From Candidatus Tumulicola sp. (GTDB lineage: Bacteria; Vulcanimicrobiota; Vulcanimicrobiia; Vulcanimicrobiales; Vulcanimicrobiaceae): 64,000 bases of DNA. Positions 34,916 to 42,258 of the stretch are shown here, piece by piece. The translations under genes and the position numbers were made by a program. Under the pieces are notes generated by a model that was given only the letters and a program-made list of their open reading frames with translations, was not told the origin of the DNA and did not search any database. Where the stretch lies: contig DASXDT010000006.1 in assembly GCA_036490475.1 (NCBI GenBank), forward strand, positions 1,550,001 through 1,614,000, read 5' to 3'. Each line of letters begins with the position of its first letter. Position 1 is the first letter of the stretch.

Positions 34916-35602
34916 TCAGTCCTTGATCGTGTAACCGACGCCGCGTACGGTCGTGATCAGTTTGTCGTCGAACCCATCGTCGATCTTGCCGCGCAGATAC
35001 CGCACGTACACGTCGATCAAGTTTGAGTCGCCGAGAAAGTCGCTGCCCCACACTCCGTTGAACAGTTCGTCGCGCGTGTGTACTTTGTTGCGATGCAGCA
35101 GCAAGTACTCGAGCAGCGCGTACTCTTTGGCGGTCAGAGCGATCGGCTGGTCGCCGCGATGCACTTCGTGGCGATCGCGATCCATCACCACGTCGCGATA
35201 CTCGATCACGTTCGATTGCGGCGAACGCTCGCGCAGCCGCGCGCGAACGCGTGCTAACAATTCGGGCGTCGAGAACGGTTTGGTGACGTAGTCGTCGGCG
35301 CCGACGTCCAGGCCGGCGATCCGGTCGGGAACGCGGTCTTTGGCCGTGAGCATGATGATCGGGACTTTGCTCTTGGCGCGAATGCGGCGGCACACTTCCA
35401 TGCCGTCCATGCGCGGAATCATCAAATCGAGGATAACGAGGTCGGGCTCTTTGAGGGCCTTTTCTAGACCGCTGAGCCCGTCGCGAGCGACATCCACGTC
35501 GTACCGCTCGTGCTCGAGCTCGAGCTGCAGCACGCGGCTGATGGCCGCGTCGTCCTCGATGACGAGAATCTTATATGGCTGACGGTCCGCGGGTTTCTCC
35601 AT
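34916..35602 (-). CDS. OmpR/PhoB-type response regulator
   Basis: A 228-residue regulator. Receiver domain: acidic pair in VIEDDAAIS, phospho-acceptor Asp59 in VILDLMIPRMDG, Thr in IIMLTAKD, Lys in DYVTKPFS. DNA-binding winged helix: ALTAKEYALLEYLLLHRNKVHTRDELFNGVWG...NLIDVYVRYLRGKIDDGFDDKLITTVRGVGYTIKD. It is encoded between the small membrane protein and the kinase, and is probably phosphorylated by that kinase. Targets are likely to include its own operon or the divergent DUF4097-like genes. Confidence 0.97.
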   Translation of the reverse strand: MEKPADRQPYKILVIEDDAAISRVLQLELEHERYDVDVARDGLSGLEKALKEPDLVILDLMIPRMDGMEVCRRIRAKSKVPIIMLTAKDRVPDRIAGLDVGADDYVTKPFSTPELLARVRARLRERSPQSNVIEYRDVVMDRDRHEVHRGDQPIALTAKEYALLEYLLLHRNKVHTRDELFNGVWGSDFLGDSNLIDVYVRYLRGKIDDGFDDKLITTVRGVGYTIKD

Positions 35603-35611
35603 GCACCACGT

Positions 35612-35995
35612 TTATCGACCGCGTCCGGCCTCGAACCTCTGCCGTAACATGACGGCAGATTGTGATGAGGTGAAAAGTGACAGCCACAGCGCGGTCGCCG
35701 TGCCGGCGCCCAGCCAACCCAGGACCATTACATTCGAGAGACCGGTCGCTATCGTATGGGCGATCGCGGACAGCGTGTTCACGAAAAGGGCGCCGCCACC
35801 CAAGGCGACGAGGATGACCAGCCACACGGTTACGGCCGAAACGGCACCAATGGCGATCACTTCCCACAGCGAGAACGGCGGGGCCGGGCGGTAGGCGGTG
35901 GCAGTCAGTATCGATCCGCGGAGCTCGCCGGGCGGCTCCTCCAGCGGTAATGCGAAGAGGGCTCGGTCGAGCGCATCGTCGCTGTCGTACATCAT
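35612..35995 (-). CDS. Small membrane protein following the ECF sigma gene (possible anti-sigma-like)
   Basis: A 127-residue protein with a ~35-residue cytosolic N-terminus (DALDRALFALPLEEPPGELRGSIL) and two or three membrane helices (VIAIGAVSAVTVWLVILVALGGGALFV; NVMVLGWLGAGTATALWLSLFTSS). The short acidic N-terminus before membrane helices, and the gene's overlap with the ECF sigma gene (four bases), match the position of a membrane anti-sigma factor, but no ZAS zinc motif (H-x3-C-x2-C) is present. Function therefore inferred only from position. Confidence 0.65.
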   Translation of the reverse strand: MMYDSDDALDRALFALPLEEPPGELRGSILTATAYRPAPPFSLWEVIAIGAVSAVTVWLVILVALGGGALFVNTLSAIAHTIATGLSNVMVLGWLGAGTATALWLSLFTSSQSAVMLRQRFEAGRGR

Positions 35996-36543
35996 GATTC
36001 CGTTACCTCCGTGTTCCCAAGAAGCCTGCGTAGCTGCTCCTTCGCCCTGAATAAGTGTGTCTTTACCGTACCCATCGGCAGCCCCAATACCTCGGCGATC
36101 TCGTCGTACTGGCGTCCTTGTAAATGATACAACGTAATCACCGTCCTGTATTTCTCGGGTAGCTGGTCGATTGCGGTTCGCAGCCGGCGTGCTTGGTCGA
36201 GATCGATTGCCTGTTGTTCCGGCCCTGGCGTTGCGTCCGCCCGCTCCGGCATTTCCTCGTTACTGAATCGCTTTCGACGGTCCAGGCGGTCGCAGCTCGC
36301 ATGGTAGACGATGGCAAAGATCCAGGTCGAGAATTTCGCGCCCGGCTTGAACGTCCGCAAGCTGCGAAAGGCCTTGAAAAATGCCTCCTGGGTAGCATCC
36401 CGTGCATCTTCAACATTTTGTAAGGTGCGATACGCCAGATGATACACGGCCCGATCGTAGCGCTCCACCAACGTGGCGAACGCTTCGGGGTGTCCGTGGA
36501 GGGTCATCGTAACCAATTCCCCGTCGGCCGGTGAGTTCGTCAT
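35992..36543 (-). CDS. ECF-type RNA polymerase sigma factor
   Basis: A ~183-residue sigma-70 family factor. Region 2: HPEAFATLVERYDRAVYHLAYRTLQNVEDARDATQEAFFKAFRSLRTFKPGAKFSTWIFAIVYHASCDRLDRRKR. Region 4: LPEKYRTVITLYHLQGRQYDEIAEVLGLPMGTVKTHLFRAKEQLRRLL. Region 3 is absent, as in ECF factors. Start ATG 36543 (MTNSPADG) is preferred; a GTG at 36579 adds 12 residues. It heads the sigma, membrane protein, OmpR, kinase, DUF4097-like operon on the minus strand. It is divergent from the 39-residue ORF, with a ~155-base gap that must hold both promoters. Confidence 0.96.
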   Translation of the reverse strand: MTNSPADGELVTMTLHGHPEAFATLVERYDRAVYHLAYRTLQNVEDARDATQEAFFKAFRSLRTFKPGAKFSTWIFAIVYHASCDRLDRRKRFSNEEMPERADATPGPEQQAIDLDQARRLRTAIDQLPEKYRTVITLYHLQGRQYDEIAEVLGLPMGTVKTHLFRAKEQLRRLLGNTEVTES

Positions 36544-36699
36544 TCGGCGTTCCGGCGGGGCCTCAGCGAGTACCGGCACGTCTCAAGTACGCGCGTGCGT
36601 ATCGAGTTGTTTCGCCTCGACGGCATCGCACGAATTCGAAACAAGTGCGCCGCAGGGCCGTAGGTAGGGCAGACACTTTCACGGAGGCATAAACCCAAA

Positions 36700-36819
36700 A
36701 TGGCGACTATCCCGAACACACTCCTCTCCGATCCGGCTCGCCCCACAGTGGGCGGAACCGAGCGGAACTCCGCCCAGGCGCTGCGCCCGACCTTCACCGG
36801 CTGGGGCCCGCGTATCTAA
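36700..36819 (+). CDS. 39-residue ORF coupled to the DUF4097-like gene
   Basis: A short ORF, MATIPNTLLSDPARPTVGG...FTGWGPRI, whose TAA is followed two bases later by the ATG of the next gene (TAACGATG). GGAGG at 36683-36687 lies 12 bases upstream of its ATG, somewhat long but usable. Codon third positions are GC-rich like the neighbouring genes. It has no membrane segment. It could be a small regulator, a leader peptide that couples translation of the following gene, or (less likely) chance. It sits between the ECF sigma operon and the DUF4097-like gene. Confidence 0.5.
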   Translation: MATIPNTLLSDPARPTVGGTERNSAQALRPTFTGWGPRI

Positions 36820-36821
36820 CG

Positions 36822-37751
36822 ATGAACCGCACCCCGATCGTCGCGATGCTGGTTGCAGTCGAAATACTGCTGGTCGGTATCGGAGTGTTTGCGCTTCAAG
36901 GCGGGCATGCATTTTCGGCGCAACGCGGCGGCGGTTGGACCGCCGGCCCGATCGCGCCCATCGCCGCCGGCGGCGCCCCACAGATCGAGGTCGACGACTC
37001 AGATTCTCGCGTTGACGTAGCGGTATCGAACGACGGCCTGGTGCACGTCGCGGACCGTTCGCACGCCGATCTCATGTGGGGCGGCCACATACAACCGCTG
37101 CACGTGAGCCGAACCGCCGGCGGCGTTTCGATCTCGCGAGCGCACTCCGATTCGTTCGGCGCACACATTCAGATTGGTTTTTCGGATCAACGTATCGAAG
37201 TCGACGTTCCGCCCGGCGCACATCTCAAGATCGTACGCTGCTCGGGCGCAACGCTGACCGGCGTTCGCGGCGGTGCCGAAGTGCATTCGCAAGACGGACG
37301 CATCACGCTGACCGACGTTCAGGGCGACGCACTGACGGCGCAATCGGATGACGGAAGCATCCATCTCGACGGCGTGACGGCGGCTTCGCTGGACGCACAC
37401 TCGAGCGACGGACGCATCGTCGCTAAAGGTTTGACACTCACGGGCTCGGCGCCGCACGCGTCGCTGCAAACGGACGACGGTTCGATCGACGCCGGCGGTT
37501 CGTTCCCCGCAAATGGTTCATACGACGTCTCGACGAGAGACGGCTCGATTCGGCTCGCGCTCCGGCGCGACGCCGACCTCACGGTCGACGCATCAACTAG
37601 CGACGGACGCATCTCCGTAGACGGAAAGAATACCGCCCACGGCGATGGCGACGGCGCACATCACACGGTCCGCCTCGGGAACGGCTCGGGAAATCTCCGG
37701 GCATCGAGCGACGACGGATCGATTAACATTCTTACAAACGGAGCGGTCTAA
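36822..37751 (+). CDS. DUF4097-like putative adhesin, membrane anchored
   Basis: A 309-residue protein: one N-terminal membrane helix (PIVAMLVAVEILLVGIGVFAL), then an extracytoplasmic beta-helix of repeated short turns, e.g. IEVDDSDSRVDVAVSNDGLVHV, AEVHSQDGRITLTDVQGDALTAQSDDGSIHLDGVTAASLDAHSSDGRIVAKG and VSTRDGSIRLALRRDADLTVDASTSDGRISVDG. The S-D/Q/T-D-G-[RS]-I repeat is typical of DUF4097/LiaF-like head-group proteins that respond to envelope stress. Transcribed away from the ECF sigma operon, so it is a candidate target. It shares this fold with the 32112-33485 product. Confidence 0.75.
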   Translation: MNRTPIVAMLVAVEILLVGIGVFALQGGHAFSAQRGGGWTAGPIAPIAAGGAPQIEVDDSDSRVDVAVSNDGLVHVADRSHADLMWGGHIQPLHVSRTAGGVSISRAHSDSFGAHIQIGFSDQRIEVDVPPGAHLKIVRCSGATLTGVRGGAEVHSQDGRITLTDVQGDALTAQSDDGSIHLDGVTAASLDAHSSDGRIVAKGLTLTGSAPHASLQTDDGSIDAGGSFPANGSYDVSTRDGSIRLALRRDADLTVDASTSDGRISVDGKNTAHGDGDGAHHTVRLGNGSGNLRASSDDGSINILTNGAV

Positions 37752-37755
37752 GATC

Positions 37756-38376
37756 ATGGATGGCACAGTCGTACCTGTTTTCGTGATTCTCATCGTTGTC
37801 GGCGCGCCGATTGCCGCGTGGGTTGTCACCCGCGTCCTCGCGCACCAAGAACGAATGGAAATGCTCAAGCGCGGCTTCGTTCCGCCGCCCGATCCGCACG
37901 CAATGCGGCACGCGGCGAAGTGGGGCATGAAATCCGGCTGGGTGCCGGGACCTGGGCCGGGGCCCGGGCCGGGCGCTTCGGTTCCGCCTCCGGGATGGAG
38001 CCCCGCCGCCTACGATCCGTCGTTCCAAGCGCAAGCCCATCTGCGCAAAGGCGTTCAGGTCGCCTTCATCGGCTTGGCGCTGCTGATCGGCCTCTCGTTC
38101 ATCGGGCACCACGCGTTCGGACCGTGGCTGCTCGGCGGACTCATCCCGCTGTTCGTCGGCATCGCCCAGATCATCACTGCGATCATGGGGGGAGCCCAGT
38201 TCGGACAGTTGCCCGGTGTAGGCTGCTCGCCGTCCGAATCGCAGTACAGCGCCGGGGCGCCGCAGGCGCCGACGGCGCCGACCGGCCCGCCTCCGCCGCC
38301 CTCTTCGTACGGCGGCTGGCGTCCGACCGGCATGACCGAGATCGAGCCGCCGGCTTCGCCGCCCGACCGTCGCTAG
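37756..38376 (+). CDS. Membrane protein, DUF6249-like, with Pro/Gly-rich linker
   Basis: A 206-residue membrane protein. TM1 (VVPVFVILIVVGAPIAAWVVT) is followed by RVLAHQERMEMLKRGFVPPPD, a short amphipathic segment common in DUF6249-type proteins next to ECF sigma genes, then a GP-rich linker (PGPGPGPGPGAS), two TMs (VAFIGLALLIGLSFIG; LLGGLIPLFVGIAQIITAIM) and a Pro-rich tail. It starts at ATG 37756, four bases after the upstream stop. Position suggests that it works with the DUF4097-like protein and the regulatory operon. A strong terminator follows. Confidence 0.65.
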   Translation: MDGTVVPVFVILIVVGAPIAAWVVTRVLAHQERMEMLKRGFVPPPDPHAMRHAAKWGMKSGWVPGPGPGPGPGASVPPPGWSPAAYDPSFQAQAHLRKGVQVAFIGLALLIGLSFIGHHAFGPWLLGGLIPLFVGIAQIITAIMGGAQFGQLPGVGCSPSESQYSAGAPQAPTAPTGPPPPPSSYGGWRPTGMTEIEPPASPPDRR

Positions 38377-38394
38377 AAGCGATCGATCCAAACA

Positions 38395-38425
38395 AAAAAT
38401 GCCGCCGGATTTCCGGCGGCATTTT
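38395..38425. terminator. Rho-independent terminator, works for both strands
   Basis: Perfect hairpin with arms ATGCCGCCGGA and TCCGGCGGCAT around a two-base loop, flanked by A-run (left) and TTTT (right). It ends the membrane-protein gene on the plus strand and the 46-residue minus-strand gene on the other side. Confidence 0.85.
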
Positions 38426-38462
38426 CGTTAGTGGTGGTGGTTATGAAAAAGTGAAGAGGACG

Positions 38463-38603
38463 TTACTTGCAGGATACCAGAGCCATCGCCCAGCCTGCGG
38501 AGGTACGCGTTCGGACGAGATATCCGTCGGCGGTTCGGTCGTACACTTGATAACCAGCGCGGAGCGCATCCGCTAACGATTTGAAAACGAGTAGACCAGC
38601 CAT
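38463..38603 (-). CDS. Small soluble protein of 46 residues
   Basis: A short ORF with GGAGGG nine bases before the ATG at 38603. It reads MAGLLVFKSLADALRAGYQVYD, then RTADGYLVRTRTSAGWAMALVSCK. The pattern (short helix L-A-D-A-L-R-A-G-Y-x-V-Y-D, then two beta strands ending in A-M-A-L-V) looks like a complete alpha-beta-beta micro-domain. It is divergent from pyrK across a ~105-base region with two AT-rich -10-like blocks (TATACC, TATAAC near 38638-38649). It ends before the bidirectional terminator at 38395-38425. Function unknown. Confidence 0.6.
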   Translation of the reverse strand: MAGLLVFKSLADALRAGYQVYDRTADGYLVRTRTSAGWAMALVSCK

Positions 38604-38709
38604 CTGCGGAGCCCTCCTTTCGAGTTCTTACTGCTCTATACCGTATAACGCACGAAGCTGCAAGACGGTTAGGGCAAATTCGCGGATTTTTTTTAGAATT
38701 AGGAGAAAT

Positions 38710-39546
38710 ATGAGGGAAATGCAGCCGGCGCTCGATCACAACGCTCGCGTACACGTCACATCCGTCATCGATCGGCGCGTCGTTGCGCCCGGCGTGATTT
38801 CTCTAGGATTTCGCGCGCCCGAACTCGCACGCGCGGCGCGCGGCGGGCACTATGTGATGGCGGTTCCTCCAACCGGCGAAGCGGCCGCCGTCGCGCTCGG
38901 AATCTACGAAGCAGACGACAATCGTATCAGCTTGTTGTTTTTCTTGACGGGCAAGCGAACGCGTGAGTTGGGCGCGTTGCGTCCGGGCGACGAGCTATCG
39001 ATGTTCGGCCCGCTGGGTAACGGCTTCGATCTCACCAAGCCTCCGAAGCGCGCCACGATCGTTGCGGGAGGCGTCGGCATCGCATCGGTATTACTGGCTG
39101 CCGAGGAGTTGTTGCGCGCCGGTTCGCGTGTGGAACTGCTGTATGGCGCCCGGTCGTCCGCCTACTTGGTCGACGCCAAGCGGTTCGCGCGGCTCGGCTG
39201 CGACGTTGCCGTATCGACCGACGACGGCAGCGCCGGGCATCATGGTTTTGTCACCCAGCTGCTCGAGCAGCGCAAGCCTCCCGAATTGTTGCTGGCCTGC
39301 GGTCCATCTCCGATGTTGCGCGCCGTTGCCGCGTCGGCGGCTCGCATGGGCGTGCGAGCGCAACTTTCACTCGAGGAAACCTTTGCGTGCGGCGTCGGCG
39401 GCTGCTGGGGTTGCGTGGTGCCGCTCTCGGCAGAGAGCGCGCAAGCGCCGAGTTTCCCGCCAGGCGATCGCGGCGGCAGCGACGTCGTGTACGCACGAAT
39501 CTGTAAGGAGGGTCCGGTCTTTTGGAGCGACGAGCTGCGGTGGTAG
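38710..39546 (+). CDS. pyrK: Dihydroorotate dehydrogenase electron-transfer subunit
   Basis: A 278-residue FAD and [2Fe-2S] protein that passes electrons from PyrD to NAD. FAD domain: FGPLGNGFDL; NAD part: IVAGGVGIASVLLAAEEL; C-terminal cluster: EETFACGVGGCWGCVVPL, plus a later Cys in YARICKEGPVF. It forms a heterotetramer with the PyrD encoded next. Start is ATG 38710 (AGGAG four bases away) or ATG 38719. A T8 run precedes the gene at about 38685-38692, but no convincing attenuator hairpin goes with it. Confidence 0.93.
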   Translation: MREMQPALDHNARVHVTSVIDRRVVAPGVISLGFRAPELARAARGGHYVMAVPPTGEAAAVALGIYEADDNRISLLFFLTGKRTRELGALRPGDELSMFGPLGNGFDLTKPPKRATIVAGGVGIASVLLAAEELLRAGSRVELLYGARSSAYLVDAKRFARLGCDVAVSTDDGSAGHHGFVTQLLEQRKPPELLLACGPSPMLRAVAASAARMGVRAQLSLEETFACGVGGCWGCVVPLSAESAQAPSFPPGDRGGSDVVYARICKEGPVFWSDELRW

Positions 39547-39547
39547 C

Positions 39548-40513
39548 ATGACGGCGATCGCAATGCCCGATCTGTCGGTGCGCCTGGGCAAACTCGAATT
39601 GCCGTATCCGACGCTGATGGGCAGCGGCTGCTACGGTTCGGGCGACGAGTTCGCCTCGTTCGCCGATTTACGCAAGATCGGCGCGGTGGTGCTCAAGAGC
39701 GTCACGCGCGAGCCGCGGCTCGGCAATCCGACGCCGCGCCTGGTGCACGTTGCCGCCGGAATGCTCAACGCGATCGGATTACAGAATCCGGGCATCGATT
39801 GGTATCTCGAACACGACGTGCCGAAGTTTGCCGGACGTCCGTGCGTCCTGATCGGCAGTGTCGCCGGCTTCTCGATCGACGATTACGCCTACGTTTGCGA
39901 ACGCTTGGCATCGCGCGACGAGATCGCTGCGATCGAAGTGAACATTTCGTGTCCGAACGTGGCCAGCGAAGGCGAGACGTTCGCGTGCGATCCGCGCCTG
40001 ACGGAAAAAGTCGTGCGCGCCGTGCGTTCGACCACCGATAAAACGCTGATCGTCAAACTGTCGCCCAACGTCACCGACATCGCTGGCATCGCGCGGGCGG
40101 CCGAGGCGGCCGGCGCCGATGCGCTGGCGGTCGTCAACACCGTGCGCGGCATGGCGATCGACGTCGAGACATGGCGTCCGCGTCTGGGGAACGTCACGGG
40201 CGGCCTGTCGGGCCCGGCGATTCGGCCGATCGCCGTGTTGGCAGTGTACGAAGTCGCGCGCGCGGTGAAGATTCCGATCGTGGGACAGGGTGGAATCGAA
40301 ACCGTCTCCGATGCGCTGGAGTTTCTCCTGGCGGGTGCGAGCGCAATCGGAATCGGAACCGCGAATTTTACGGACCCGCGCGTACCGGAACGCATCGTAG
40401 CCGGGCTATCGGACTACTTACAGCGGCGCGGCTTGTCCACGATTGCCGAGTTGACGGGCAAAGCCAACGTCGGGCGCTTGAGCGCCGCACAAATCGAAGG
40501 AGATGCTGGATAG
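39548..40513 (+). CDS. pyrD: Dihydroorotate dehydrogenase, catalytic subunit
   Basis: A 321-residue class 1B FMN-binding TIM barrel that oxidises dihydroorotate to orotate. Motifs: LPYPTLMGSGCYGSG, SVTREPRLGNPTPRLVHVAAGMLNAIGLQNPG, EVNISCPNV, VKLSPNVTDI, GGLSGPAIRPIAV and IVGQGGIETVSDALEFLLAGASAIGIGT. In class 1B enzymes the base is Cys; the S-C-P-N block fits. The ATG lies directly after pyrK. The open frame upstream to 38963 is antisense-like overlap within pyrK and not coding. Followed by pyrF. Confidence 0.96.
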   Translation: MTAIAMPDLSVRLGKLELPYPTLMGSGCYGSGDEFASFADLRKIGAVVLKSVTREPRLGNPTPRLVHVAAGMLNAIGLQNPGIDWYLEHDVPKFAGRPCVLIGSVAGFSIDDYAYVCERLASRDEIAAIEVNISCPNVASEGETFACDPRLTEKVVRAVRSTTDKTLIVKLSPNVTDIAGIARAAEAAGADALAVVNTVRGMAIDVETWRPRLGNVTGGLSGPAIRPIAVLAVYEVARAVKIPIVGQGGIETVSDALEFLLAGASAIGIGTANFTDPRVPERIVAGLSDYLQRRGLSTIAELTGKANVGRLSAAQIEGDAG

Positions 40514-40514
40514 T

Positions 40515-41234
40515 ATGGCACCGCAACTCATCGTCGCGCTCGACGTGCCGGACGCCGCTGCGGCCGAATCCCTGGTCGATCGCCTGTACGACCTCGACCC
40601 AATCTTCAAAATCGGACTCGAGGCGCTCTGCTCGTATCCGGAGCGCATCTTTTCATACTGCGAAGCGCGCGACGTGCGGATCTTCGTCGATGCAAAACTG
40701 CACGATATTCCGCGCACCGTCGCTGCCGCGATACGCGGCCTCGTACGGACAAACGTCAAGATCATCAACGTGCACGCGCTCGGTGGCAACGAGATGATGC
40801 AGGCGGCGGTCGAGGCGGCCGGCGAGCGTGCGGCCGAACTCGGTATCGCGGCACCGAAGATCTTCGCCGTCACGATTCTTACCAGCATCGCACCGGAAGA
40901 TCTCAACGAGCTGGGTCTACAAGGCGGCCCGGGAGAAAATGCGACGCGACTCGCGGCGCTCGCGCGCGATGCGGGTTGTGCCGGCGTCGTGTGCGCCGTG
41001 CCGGAAGTACGCGACTTGAAAAACTTCTTCGGAGAAAACTTTCTGACGCTGACGCCCGGCATCCGGCCTCGCGGCAGCGATCACAACGATCAGAAGCGCG
41101 TGGTGACGCCGGCCGACGCCGCCGCCGCCGGCGCCGATTACGTCGTTGTCGGACGACCGATCACACAGACCGAAGATCCGCTAGCTGCAGCGCGCGCGAT
41201 TCTCGACGAATTAGACGGCGTTGCCGTCGTGTGA
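40515..41234 (+). CDS. pyrF: Orotidine-5'-phosphate decarboxylase
   Basis: A 239-residue TIM-barrel enzyme that makes UMP from OMP. Motifs: LIVALDVPDAAAAESLVDRL, IFKIGLEAL, VRIFVDAKLHDIPRTV (catalytic Lys/Asp tetrad), VNVHALGGNEMMQAAVEA, LTPGIRPRGSDHNDQKRVVTPADAAAAGADYVVVGRPIT. GGAG at 40499-40502 favours the ATG at 40515; an ATG at 40503 sits on the Shine-Dalgarno. The stop overlaps pyrE by four bases (GTGA). Confidence 0.96.
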   Translation: MAPQLIVALDVPDAAAAESLVDRLYDLDPIFKIGLEALCSYPERIFSYCEARDVRIFVDAKLHDIPRTVAAAIRGLVRTNVKIINVHALGGNEMMQAAVEAAGERAAELGIAAPKIFAVTILTSIAPEDLNELGLQGGPGENATRLAALARDAGCAGVVCAVPEVRDLKNFFGENFLTLTPGIRPRGSDHNDQKRVVTPADAAAAGADYVVVGRPITQTEDPLAAARAILDELDGVAVV

Positions 41235-41800
41235 GCATTTCAGCCGAACTCACGCAGCGGTTGGCCGAACGTGGCGCGTTGCTGCAGGGTCATTTCCGGC
41301 TAAGCTCCGGACGTCACAGCGATCGCTACATTTCGAAGTTCAGAATTCTCGAAGATCCTAAGCTCGTCGAACCGCTCGCGGCCGAAATCGCGCGCGCCTT
41401 TGCCGATGCGCGTCCAACGGTCGTGGTGAGTGCCGCCGTCGGCGGAATCGTGCTGGGTTACGAAACGGCGCGCAGCCTCGGCGTTAGCGGAATTTTCGTC
41501 GAAAAAGAAGATGGGCGCGCCGTGTTGCGTCGAGGCTTTGCGTTGAACGCACGCGATCGCGTGCTAATCGTGGAAGACGTCGTCACCACAGGATTATCGG
41601 TGCGCGAGGTGATCGACGTCGTGCGTGCGACCGGCGCGCAGGTGGTCGGCGTCGGTGCGATCGTAGTGCGCGGGACCGCTGAATTCGGCGTTCCGACCGT
41701 CGCACTACTGCACATGCCGTTGGAATCGTACGATCCGAGCGAATGTCCGTTGTGCGCCGCGGAGGTTCCGATCGACGATCCCGGCTCGCGCCGGACTTGA
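41231..41800 (+). CDS. pyrE: Orotate phosphoribosyltransferase
   Basis: A 189-residue type I PRTase that joins orotate to PRPP. The PRPP motif is VLIVEDVVTTGLSVREVI; others are HFRLSSGRHSDRYISKFRIL, VVSAAVGGIVLGYETA and VFVEKEDGRAVLRRGF. GTG 41231 overlaps the pyrF stop. The long open frame upstream is not coding. Its stop overlaps the TTG of the GNAT gene (TTGA). It ends the conserved pyrKDFE order, which together covers dihydroorotate to UMP. Confidence 0.96.
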   Translation: MSISAELTQRLAERGALLQGHFRLSSGRHSDRYISKFRILEDPKLVEPLAAEIARAFADARPTVVVSAAVGGIVLGYETARSLGVSGIFVEKEDGRAVLRRGFALNARDRVLIVEDVVTTGLSVREVIDVVRATGAQVVGVGAIVVRGTAEFGVPTVALLHMPLESYDPSECPLCAAEVPIDDPGSRRT

Positions 41801-42258
41801 CCCCGAGCGTCCGAACCGGAAACGCCGCCGACTGGCCGTTCGTCAGCGATCTCGGGCGGCGAACCGCGTCGAGCAGCATCGCTTCGGTGCGACCGGCGCC
41901 GGAGCGTTTCGTGGTGAATGCGTTCGACCGGCTGATCGACACGATTCGAGCTCAATCGCACGTGGTGCTGATCGCCGAGGTAGACGGCCGCCCGGCGGGG
42001 TTTTTGCTGATGCTCGACGGGCTGCCGGACGACGTGACCGGCTTGCCGCAAGCGTTCGTGGCGTATATGGCGGTCGAACCGCAGTTGCAGCGCTCCGGCA
42101 TTGGTGCGGCACTGTTGCAAGCGGCCGAGCGTAAAGCAATCGAGCTAGGCCTGCCGTATATAGCCCTCATGGTAACCGAGGAGAACACCGCGGCGCAGGC
42201 GCTGTACGGAAGCGGCGGCTACGCCACCGAGCGGCGGCTGTTGAGTAAACGGCTCTGA
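41797..42258 (+). CDS. GNAT family acetyltransferase
   Basis: A 153-residue N-acetyltransferase. It has SVRTGNAADWPFVSDLGRRT, VVLIAEVDGRPAGFLLMLDG, the acetyl-CoA loop FVAYMAVEPQLQRSGIGAALLQAAERKA and VTEENTAAQALYGSGGYATERRLLSKRL. TTG 41797 overlaps the pyrE stop. The open frame back to 41743 is inside pyrE. The TGA stop overlaps the apparent CTG start of the following transporter. Substrate unknown; resembles ribosomal-protein-alanine-acetyltransferase-like GNATs. Confidence 0.85.
   Translation: MTPSVRTGNAADWPFVSDLGRRTASSSIASVRPAPERFVVNAFDRLIDTIRAQSHVVLIAEVDGRPAGFLLMLDGLPDDVTGLPQAFVAYMAVEPQLQRSGIGAALLQAAERKAIELGLPYIALMVTEENTAAQALYGSGGYATERRLLSKRL

Noticed and set aside
38680-38709. T8 run before pyrK as a PyrR-type attenuator
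   Set aside because: No stable hairpin or antiterminator alternatives could be drawn next to it.
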